Assembly (NCBI GenBank): GCA_902805665.1
Contig: CADCTB010000019.1
Coordinates: 1 to 33,670 of the forward strand
Reading direction: 5' to 3'
Length of the DNA stretch: 33,670 nt
From: an uncultured Acidimicrobiales bacterium
Lineage (GTDB): Bacteria; Actinomycetota; Acidimicrobiia; Acidimicrobiales; AC-14
This document shows, in pieces, positions 1-6,816 of this stretch (position 1 is the stretch's first letter; every line of letters begins with the position of its first letter). The notes under the pieces are model-generated. The model was given only the letters and a program-made list of their open reading frames with translations, was not told the origin of the DNA and ran no database searches. The translations under genes and the position numbers were made by a program.

Positions 1-281
1 AACATGAGCTTGGCCCGCCGGAACATCTCGAAGGTGCCGCTTGCGTCGACCGTGCCCCAGCTCAGGTAGACGAACCGTTCACCGCGCCGGCCCTGCACGT
101 AGGGGCCCCGCAGATCGCCGTCGGCCGGGGTTCTCTTGACCTCGAAGTCCCACACCGCTTCTCCGGCGTCGCCCGGGAACAGGTCGACGACGTCCGTCCG
201 GCGCTGCACGCCGACGTGGATGTTCTCGTACGGTCCGCACCTCAGGCCCGGCAGGTTCACGCCGACGATCCGCACATCCAC
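1..281 (-). CDS. DUF5990 family protein (3' end cut by window edge)
   Basis: Reverse-strand translation VDVRIVGVNLPGLRCGPYENIHVGVQRRTDVVDLFPGDAGEAVWDFEVKRTPADGDLRGPYVQGRRGERFVYLSWGTVDASGTFEMFRRAKLM matches my recollection of the DUF5990 pattern (NIHVGVQRR...GPYVQGRRGERFVYLSWG). GTG start at 281. The supplied ORF track does not list this frame. Confidence 0.75.
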   Translation of the reverse strand, partial: MDVRIVGVNLPGLRCGPYENIHVGVQRRTDVVDLFPGDAGEAVWDFEVKRTPADGDLRGPYVQGRRGERFVYLSWGTVDASGTFEMFRRAKLM

Positions 282-295
282 CGCACCGACGGTAG

Positions 296-610
296 TTTCC
301 GCAGCTCGCCGAGACCGTTTTCCTCACCGATTCCGGTCTGGAGACCGACCTGATCTTCCGTCACGGGTACGACCTGCCCGACGTCGCCGCCTTCGTGCTG
401 CTCGACGACGAAGCCGGCACGGAGACATTGCGCCGGTACTACCGGGAGCACGCCATTATCGCCCGGGACGCCGGCGTGGGCATCGTCCCGGAGTCGCCGA
501 CGTGGCGGGCCAACCCGGAACTGGGGCGGGCGGCTGGGTTATCCGCCGGAGCGGCTGGCCGACGTCAACCGGCGGGCGATCGCCCTCCTCGTCGACCTCC
601 GCGTGCGGTC
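296..610 (+). pseudogene. Homocysteine S-methyltransferase, N-terminal remnant (no start codon, internal frameshift)
   Basis: Frame reads PQLAETVFLTDSGLETDLIFRHGYDLPDVAAFVLLDDEAGTETLRRYYREHAIIARDAGVGIVPESPTWRANPELG, then shifts frame near 527 to RLGYPPERLADVNRRAIALLVDLR. In-frame TAG at 293-295 and no start codon upstream. Confidence 0.75.
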
Positions 611-649
611 GACCAGGCCACCGACCGATACCCGGCAGGGATGATGTGG

Positions 650-855
650 GGGAAGGACCGAGCACCATCCACCGTCTTGGAGGCGGTGCTCACTACGGTC
701 AGGAGTTCTGGTTCTTCGGTCTGACCTGAAAGCTGGGTTGACGCAGAAGTTGTCTTCGTAAGGAACCGTCGACCGAGGTCCAGAGAACCCAACCGGCCCG
801 CACCGGTCGGGCGGCGTGAAGCGGGCGGCTGTTGGAGCAGTCGACCGCCTCAGTG
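650..855 (+). ncRNA. Candidate IS110 bridge RNA in the left end (boundaries approximate)
   Basis: Stem 660-666/685-691 (GAGCACC/GGTGCTC), loop-closing stem 734-739/786-791 (TGGGTT/AACCCA), hairpins 796-800/808-812 and 824-831/838-849, all in the non-coding region upstream of the transposase. Confidence 0.35.
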
Positions 856-912
856 ACCGCCGTCCCGGCTTGCTGCGTGCCACCCCTTGACCAATGAGAA
901 GGAAGGGATGGC

Positions 913-1955
913 ATGACCATCGTAGAAGCCCGGCGCGCCGTGACCGGCGGCGTGGACACCCACTTGGACCTCAACGTCGCCGCGGCGCTCGACGACATCG
1001 GCGGACTGCTCGGTGTGGAGGAGTTCGCCACCGACGCCGGCGGTGACCGGCGCCTGCTGGACTGGCTGCAGTCTTTCGGCACAGTGACGCGCGTCGGTGT
1101 CGAAGGCACCGGCTCCTATGGCGTCGGCGTGGCCAGAGCGCTGCGAGCGGCCGACATCGCCGTGGTCGAGGTCGACCGGCCCAACCGCCTGGTGCGGCGC
1201 CGTCAGGGCAAGTCGGATCCTCTCGATGCGGTCGAAGCGGCCCGAGCCGCCCTGTCAGGGCGAGCGTCTGGGAAAGCCAAGACCCGGGACGGCAACGTGG
1301 AGGCGATCCGGGCGCTGACGGTGGCCCGGCGCAGCGGCCGGGCCACCAGGACCAAGACCCTCAACCAGCTCCGCCACCTCGGATACTGCGCTCCCGAGCC
1401 GCTGCGGCAACGATTTCAGGGCCTCTCGGCGGCGGCATTGGCGCTCGAAGCGGCCGGCCTGCGGCCCCGGGCCGATGCTTGCCCGGTCATTTTCGCCACC
1501 AAGACGGCGATGCGCACCCTGGGCCGGCGGGTGGCCGTGCTGGACCAGGAGAAGGTCGACCTCGACGAGCTCCTGGGCAAGCTGGTGACCGAGACCGCTC
1601 CCGAGCTGCTCGCCCTCCACGGCGTCGGCATCGTCACCGCCGCAGCCCTGCTGGTGGCGGCGGGAGACAACCCCGAACGGCTCCGCAGCGAGGCGGCCTG
1701 GGCCCACCTGTGCGGGGTGGCGCCGCTGGAGAGGCCTCCTCGGGCAAGGTCGTGCGCCGCCGGCTGAACCGAGGCGGTGACCGCCAGGCCAACGCCGCCC
1801 TGTGGCGGATCGCCTTGGTCCGTATGCGCTCGGACCCGCGCACGCGCACCTACGTGGAGCGCCGGGTCGTGGAGGGCCGCTCCAAGCCCGAGATCATCCG
1901 CATGCTCAAGCGCTACATCGCCCGCGAGGTGTACCGCCACCTGCCTCGCGGCTGA
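913..1955 (+). pseudogene. IS110-family transposase (DEDD N-terminal domain + Transposase_20 C-terminal domain), frameshifted near 1730
   Basis: Frame 1 (913..1767): GVDTHLD, VEGTGSYG, GKSDPLDA, LHGVGIVTAAALL, CGVAPLE. Frame 3 continues ASSGKVVRRRLNRGGDRQANAALWRIALVRM...KRYIAREVYRHLPRG to TGA at 1955. Confidence 0.85.
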
Positions 1956-1964
1956 AATTGCTCT

Positions 1965-2039
1965 GAGCGGCGGGTCTGGCCCCATAACCGGCTGACGCCC
2001 GACGGGTTGTCCTCAGTTCGATCTGCCGACCCGCCGCTC
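1965..2039 (+). repeat. 12-bp perfect inverted repeat just downstream of the transposase
   Basis: GAGCGGCGGGTC (1965-1976) / GACCCGCCGCTC (2028-2039), 51-nt intervening sequence, starting 10 nt after the transposase stop. Confidence 0.75.
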
Positions 2040-2159
2040 GAGCACCACCGACATTCGTTCGACGAGCAACGCCTTGGCCTAATAAGAGCCTGCCCTCGCC
2101 TCTCGGAGTGGCCCATCCCTGTCCTGCCCGGCACCTCGTCGAACACCGGAACTGGCCCC

Positions 2160-2165
2160 TTGACA
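2160..2165 (+). promoter_or_regulatory. Consensus -35 hexamer TTGACA pointing outward at the inferred IS110 right end
   Basis: TTGACA read at 2160-2165; inferred right boundary near 2177. Confidence 0.4.
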
Positions 2166-2177
2166 ACGATAAGAGCA

Positions 2178-2395
2178 TCGTACTACAGGGTGAGCTGCGC
2201 CCACCCCAGCCACTTCGCCTACGTGCTGGAGGATGGTGGCGACTGGACGAGCCGCTTGCGTGGCGTGCGCGCCCATGCCTCGAGGCGTAGCCACGCCGAG
2301 CTCGACGAGGCCGAGGACCTCGACGACGGCGATCCGCGGCAACTGGCCCGTGAGCACCGGCAAGTCCGCAAGGCCTCGCCACCGCCTGCATCGTC
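2178..2395 (+). pseudogene. Homocysteine S-methyltransferase, C-terminal remnant
   Basis: SYYRVSCAHPSHFAYVLEDGGDWTSRLRGVRAHASRRSHAELDEAEDLDDGDPRQLAREHRQVRK resembles the C-terminal NCAHPTHF...IRGVRANASRxSHAELDEAEELDxGDP region; the following GGCCGT zinc motif region is missing. Confidence 0.7.
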
Positions 2396-2413
2396 TGAGT
2401 GGGCCGCGACCAG

Positions 2414-2456
2414 GTGGGCACACTTTTCCAGTCCAGGACCGTAAAAGTGTGCCCAC
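2414..2456. repeat. 14-bp perfect inverted repeat (possible IS end or MITE relic)
   Basis: GTGGGCACACTTTT (2414-2427) - 15 nt - AAAAGTGTGCCCAC (2443-2456). Confidence 0.85.
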
Positions 2457-2551
2457 TTCTCCGGCGGGCCGAGCTACTTCAACCAACCGGTGCCGGCCTC
2501 GGCGTGATGGGGACCGTTTCTCGGATCTGGGGCGCGGGTAGCGACGGGAAC

Positions 2552-3211
2552 ATGCGAAGAACGCTGCGAAACAACGGTCTATCGACGGTGATGTTCGGGC
2601 TGTTCGCCTTGTTCCTTCTCGGCATGAGCCTCGCCGGTCAGCGCGAGTACAACGAGGAGCAGACCGAGCACGGCGAAGAGACCGTGAGCTACGTCGGGTA
2701 CCTGCAGACCGGGCACTTCGTGGAGGCGGTGTTCGAGAACTGGGAGAGCGAGTTCCTGCAGATGGGGGGCTTCGTGCTCCTCACCGTGTTCCTTTTCCAG
2801 AAGGGGTCGCCCGAGTCGAAGAAGCTGGAGGGTGAGGCGGTCGACGAGGACCCTCGCGACAGTGATGGCGAGGACGCACCGTGGCTGGTGCGGACCGGCG
2901 GCGTGAAGCTGTGGCTGTACGAGCGCTCGCTGACGATCGCGTTGTTCACGCTCTTCTTCGTCTCGTTCGCGCTGCATGCGGCCGCCGGGGCGCGCGAATA
3001 CAGCGCCGAGCAGGTCGCCCACGGCGGGAGCGAGATAGGGATGCTCGCCTACATCGCCACGTCACGGTTCTGGTTCGAGTCGCTCCAGAACTGGCAGAGC
3101 GAGTTCCTGGCCGTGGGCGCGCTGGTGGTGCTGTCGGTGTACCTACGCCAGCGAGGGTCGCCGGAGTCCAAGCCGGTGGCTGCGGCCCACGCCGAGACGG
3201 GGACCGAGTAG
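2552..3211 (+). CDS. DUF6766-like membrane protein with internal duplication
   Basis: MRRTLRNNGLSTVMFGLFALFLLGMSLAGQREYNEEQ...; two similar halves each with REY..EQ..HG, W.SEFL, RGSPESK-type motifs. Confidence 0.7.
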   Translation: MRRTLRNNGLSTVMFGLFALFLLGMSLAGQREYNEEQTEHGEETVSYVGYLQTGHFVEAVFENWESEFLQMGGFVLLTVFLFQKGSPESKKLEGEAVDEDPRDSDGEDAPWLVRTGGVKLWLYERSLTIALFTLFFVSFALHAAAGAREYSAEQVAHGGSEIGMLAYIATSRFWFESLQNWQSEFLAVGALVVLSVYLRQRGSPESKPVAAAHAETGTE

Positions 3212-3219
3212 AACCGGAC

Positions 3220-3546
3220 TTACAGGAACTCGGCGAGGTCCTCGAGCAGCTGTCCCTTGCCCTTGGCGCCGACGATGCGCTTCTTGGCCACACCGTCCTG
3301 GAACACCATCAGGGTGGGGATGCTCATGATGTTGAACCGCTGGGCGACGGCGGGGGCGTCGTCGACGTTGAGCTTGGCCAGGCGGACCTTGCCCTCGTTC
3401 TCGTTGGCGATCTGCTCGAGCACCGGGGCGACCATGCGGCACGGGCCACACCACTCGGCCCAGAAATCGACGATCAGGGGGAGCTCGGACGCACCGATCT
3501 CCTCGTCGAAGGTCTCGTTGGTCAGCTCCAGAAGATTGCCTGCCAT
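3220..3546 (-). CDS. trxA: Thioredoxin
   Basis: VDFWAEWCGPCRMVAPVLEQIA active site and IMSIPTLMVFQDG. Confidence 0.97.
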   Translation of the reverse strand: MAGNLLELTNETFDEEIGASELPLIVDFWAEWCGPCRMVAPVLEQIANENEGKVRLAKLNVDDAPAVAQRFNIMSIPTLMVFQDGVAKKRIVGAKGKGQLLEDLAEFL

Positions 3547-3616
3547 CAGCCTCTTGCCTCCTCAGGGTCGAACGCGTGAACGCCGGACGGGCCGGCAGAA
3601 TTCCCGACGGTGTAGG

Positions 3617-4609
3617 TCACCAATCGGTGGGGGTGGGTGATATGTCGGAGTCGTGGGGCTGGCTCTCCAGCCAGCGCTCGGCGTCGATGGCCGCCATGCA
3701 CCCGGAGCCGGCCGCGGTGACGGCCTGACGGTAGGTGCGGTCCTGGACGTCGCCGGCGGCGAAGACACCCTCGACGTTGAGGTGGGTGCCCCGGTGGGTG
3801 AGGAGGTAGGACGCGTCATCCATGGCCAGCTGGCCCACGAAGAGGTTGGTGTTGGGGTGGTGGCCGATGGCCACGAACATCCCCGTGATCGGCAGCTCCG
3901 ACCGCTCGCCGGTCTTGACGTTCTTGAGGGTGACGCCGGTCAGGGAGTCGTCACCGTGCAGCTCGACGGGCACCGAGTCCCACACGAACTCGATCTTCTC
4001 GTTCTTGAACGAGCGCTCCTGCATGATCTTCGACGCCCGCAACGAGTCCCGCCGGTGGATGACGTAGACCTTCTCGGCGAACTTGGTGAGGAAGTTGGCC
4101 TCCTCCAGGGCGGAGTCGCCGCCGCCGACGACGGCGATGGTCTGGCCCCGGAAGAAGAACCCGTCGCAGGTGGCGCAGGTCGACACCCCGTGGCCGATCA
4201 GCCGGCGCTCGTTGTCGAGGCCGAGCATCTTGGCCCGGGCGCCGGTGGCCACGATCACGGCCCGGCCCTGGTACTCGGCGTCGCCCACCCACACCCGGCC
4301 CAGGCGCTGGGTGAAGTCCACCTTGTCGATCTTGTCGGTCACGAACTCGGCGCCGAAGCGGGCGGCCTGCGCCCGCATGGCCCCCATCAGCTCCGGGCCC
4401 TGGATCCCATCGACGAAACCGGGGTAGTTCTCCACGTCGGTGGTCAGCATCAGCTGGCCGCCGGGCTGGTCACCGGTGGAGGAGAGGGCCCCCTCGAACA
4501 CCAGCGGCCGCAGATTCGCCCGGGCGGTGTATATCGCCGCGGTGAGCCCCGCCGGGCCCGACCCGATGATGATCACATCCCGGATCTCGCTCACGGAAGT
4601 CTCTGTCAC
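3617..4609 (-). CDS. trxB: Thioredoxin-disulfide reductase
   Basis: IIIGSGPAGLTAAIYTARA, STCATCDGFFFRGQ, GGGDSALEEA, FAAGDVQD. GTG start at 4609 overlaps the upstream TGA. Confidence 0.95.
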   Translation of the reverse strand: MTETSVSEIRDVIIIGSGPAGLTAAIYTARANLRPLVFEGALSSTGDQPGGQLMLTTDVENYPGFVDGIQGPELMGAMRAQAARFGAEFVTDKIDKVDFTQRLGRVWVGDAEYQGRAVIVATGARAKMLGLDNERRLIGHGVSTCATCDGFFFRGQTIAVVGGGDSALEEANFLTKFAEKVYVIHRRDSLRASKIMQERSFKNEKIEFVWDSVPVELHGDDSLTGVTLKNVKTGERSELPITGMFVAIGHHPNTNLFVGQLAMDDASYLLTHRGTHLNVEGVFAAGDVQDRTYRQAVTAAGSGCMAAIDAERWLESQPHDSDISPTPTDW

Positions 4610-4923
4610 ACGTCTCCTGTCGTGGGCCCCACAGCCGGAGCCGTCTTCTTGGACCAGAGGAACAGTCCCAGCCCCAGGAATATTGCCCCGAGGAGGACGT
4701 AGGGCAGCCACACCTCACGCGGCAGCACCACGTCGAGGATGCGGATCACCGCAATGAGGGCCACGACACCGGCCATGGTGCCGACGATGACCGCGATCAA
4801 CCCGTAGACGAGGAGGCGGGCGACCTTGACCAGGCGGTCGGTGGTGTTGCTGCGGACGACCTCGATGTAGTGATCGAGCCGATCGAGCAGATCGGTGGTC
4901 CAGTCTGAGCCCTCCTGCGCCAT
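4606..4923 (-). CDS. Small two-TM membrane protein (holin-like)
   Basis: LDHYIEVVRSNTTDRLVKVARLLVYGLIAVIVGTMAGVVALIAVIRILDVVLPREVWLPYVLLGAIFLGLGLFLWSKK; overlaps trxB start by 4 nt. Confidence 0.7.
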   Translation of the reverse strand: MAQEGSDWTTDLLDRLDHYIEVVRSNTTDRLVKVARLLVYGLIAVIVGTMAGVVALIAVIRILDVVLPREVWLPYVLLGAIFLGLGLFLWSKKTAPAVGPTTGDV

Positions 4924-4944
4924 CTCGGGAGCCTACCCTCGGGC

Positions 4945-5310
4945 ATGCTTCGTGAGTCTCTGGCCGTCCTGGCCGGTGCCGCGGTGGCGGTCGTGGCAGC
5001 TGCGGTCCTCGGCGAATACGGGTTCGACGGGTGGGCGGTGGTCGGCTCCGGCCTGCTGACCGGGCTGTTCGTGGCCGAGGCCATCGTGGCCGTGGCCCGC
5101 TCCGGGAGCCGGCGCCTCGCTGTCGCCGCCGCCCTGCTCGGAGCCGGGTCCCTCCTTGCGACCGGCTGGATCTCCACCGGCCATCAGCTCGGCACCGTGG
5201 CCTGGAAGGGGTGGGCGGCCGTGGCGCTGGCGGCGGCGGCCGGTGCGATCAGGGCCCGGCCGCCCGCAGCAGCTCGCGGCAGCCGTCCTGCGCCAGCAGC
5301 AACAGAGTGA
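4945..5310 (+). CDS. Small hydrophobic membrane protein, unknown
   Basis: MLRESLAVLAGAAVAVVAAAVLGEYGFDGWAVVGSGLLTGLFVAEAIVAVARSG...; 3' end overlaps the opposite-strand gene. Confidence 0.55.
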   Translation: MLRESLAVLAGAAVAVVAAAVLGEYGFDGWAVVGSGLLTGLFVAEAIVAVARSGSRRLAVAAALLGAGSLLATGWISTGHQLGTVAWKGWAAVALAAAAGAIRARPPAAARGSRPAPAATE

Positions 5311-6142
5311 CCGGGGTGGTCGACGGGCTGCCGACGGCACCGAAGCCGAGAACGTAACCGGCCACCTGCCCCTGACGGGCGGTGGCGAAGTACACGACCG
5401 GCCCCAGGGTCGGCTCCCGGGTACGGGCCTGCTCTTCGCAGGGGCGGGTGCCCACCACGCTCGGCGCCGCTCGCTGGGTGAGGGTGGTGGTGGGCGTCAA
5501 GGCCCCGGAGGCGGTGGCGTCGGCCCCTGTGGCGCTGGACCCCGCTCCGGAGTTCGCCCCCGACCTCCCGGTGGACGCCGCCGGCGGGGGGCCGGCTGCC
5601 TGGGCCCGGGCCCGGAGGGCGGCGGCATCGGGGAGGTCACCGAGGTCGCCGGGCGGTGCGGACGGGGCCGCGGCCCCCACCCCGCCCGAGCCGGACTCCG
5701 CCAGGGCGGCGGACTTCGGATTGGTGTCCGCCGTGGGCCCGGCGAAGGTGGTCGTCTCGTCAGGAGTGCGATAGCTGGAGACCACGAAGCCCGAGACACC
5801 GAGGATGCCCACCACCACCGCTGCGACCGCAGGCATGACCCATGGTCGGGACGGGCGCCGGCGGGCGAAGCGGGCCCGTTCGGCCTCGTGGCGGTCCGAT
5901 ATGGCGGGGTCGGGCACCGTCGTCTGGCCCCCCGGCGTGGCGTCGAGCGCGGCGGCGATGGCCCGGTCGCGGTCCGCGGCGGAAGGAGCATCGACCGGCG
6001 CGCCGACTGCGGCGGCCACCGCCCGGACGGCGGCAGCCGAGGCGCGGCACGCGACGCAGGCGGCGACGTGGTCGGCCCACTCGGGGGCCTCCCCGTCGAC
6101 GTAGGCGCTGATCGCCTCGAAATCGGCGTGCTCGTCGGTCAT
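5249..6142 (-). CDS. Anti-sigma factor, zinc-finger family, with TM segment
   Basis: MTDEHADFEAISAYVDGEAPEWADHVAACVACRASAAAV (H..C..C motif), TM VMPAVAAVVVGILGVSGFVV; ATGA overlap with the sigma factor. Confidence 0.85.
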   Translation of the reverse strand: MTDEHADFEAISAYVDGEAPEWADHVAACVACRASAAAVRAVAAAVGAPVDAPSAADRDRAIAAALDATPGGQTTVPDPAISDRHEAERARFARRRPSRPWVMPAVAAVVVGILGVSGFVVSSYRTPDETTTFAGPTADTNPKSAALAESGSGGVGAAAPSAPPGDLGDLPDAAALRARAQAAGPPPAASTGRSGANSGAGSSATGADATASGALTPTTTLTQRAAPSVVGTRPCEEQARTREPTLGPVVYFATARQGQVAGYVLGFGAVGSPSTTPVTLLLLAQDGCRELLRAAGP

Positions 6143-6816
6143 GTGCTGGTTGGACGCTCGGAGGAGGGGTCCGGGTTCCGGCCCGGCGCGAGAGAGGGGA
6201 TCATGGCGCTGCGGCCCCGGCTGATGCGTGAACGGACGGTGCCGGCGGGAATGTTCAGGGCCTGGGCGATCTCGTCGTAGGAGAGGCCGCACACGTCACG
6301 AAGCACGACGGCGGCCCGGTAATCGGCGGGAAGCGACTGCAGGGCCCGGTCGATGTCCACCCGGGCGGTCGATGCCTCGGCGTGGTCGAGCGGCGACGCC
6401 ACCTCCGCCGACCCCTCGGGGAGCCCGGGCTCGGGCCGCCGTCGCCGGCGCCTGAGCTCGTCGAGGCAGGCATTGGTGGTGACCCGGTACGCCCACGTGC
6501 CGAAGGCCGAGCGACCGTCGAAGCCGGGCAGGCCCCGGACGATGGCCATCAGGGCCTCCTGGCAGGCGTCGGCGGCATCGGCGTCGTCACCGGTCATCCG
6601 CCGGCACAGTGCGTACAGGCGGTCGTAGTGGCGGCGCAGCAGGGTGTCGAGGGCGGCCCTGTCGCCGCGCTGCGCGGCCTCCACCAGCTCCGAGTCGTCG
6701 CGTTCGATGCCCGGAGGGTAGGCCGGGCCAGCCGGCTGCAGCCGACTTCGCGCTAGGCGACGCTGAGCTCCCCGATGCTCACCGCTGAGTTTCCGTCGCC
6801 GAGATCGGTGATCCAA
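6139..6816 (-). CDS. sigM: ECF sigma factor, SigM-like (start uncertain, probably nearer 6720)
   Basis: DSELVEAAQRGDRAALDTLLRRHYDRLYALCRRMTGDDADAADACQEALMAIVRGLPGF...LQSLPADYRAAVVLRDVCGLSYDEIAQALNIPAGTVRSRISRGR; position in the trxAB cluster. Confidence 0.85.
   Translation of the reverse strand: MDHRSRRRKLSGEHRGAQRRLARSRLQPAGPAYPPGIERDDSELVEAAQRGDRAALDTLLRRHYDRLYALCRRMTGDDADAADACQEALMAIVRGLPGFDGRSAFGTWAYRVTTNACLDELRRRRRRPEPGLPEGSAEVASPLDHAEASTARVDIDRALQSLPADYRAAVVLRDVCGLSYDEIAQALNIPAGTVRSRISRGRSAMIPSLAPGRNPDPSSERPTST

Larger units (their letters stand above)
610..2177 (+). mobile_element. IS110-family insertion sequence, boundaries approximate, inserted in a homocysteine S-methyltransferase gene
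   Basis: IS110-type transposase flanked by long non-coding ends; methyltransferase homology stops near 605 and resumes near 2178. No terminal inverted repeats seen, as expected for IS110. Confidence 0.7.

Noticed and set aside
767-774. CGTCGACC in the candidate target-binding loop matches CGTCGACC at 590-597 in the methyltransferase flank
   Set aside because: Contains the palindrome GTCGAC, common in this GC-rich sequence; exact insertion junctions unknown, so it cannot be counted as guide-target pairing.
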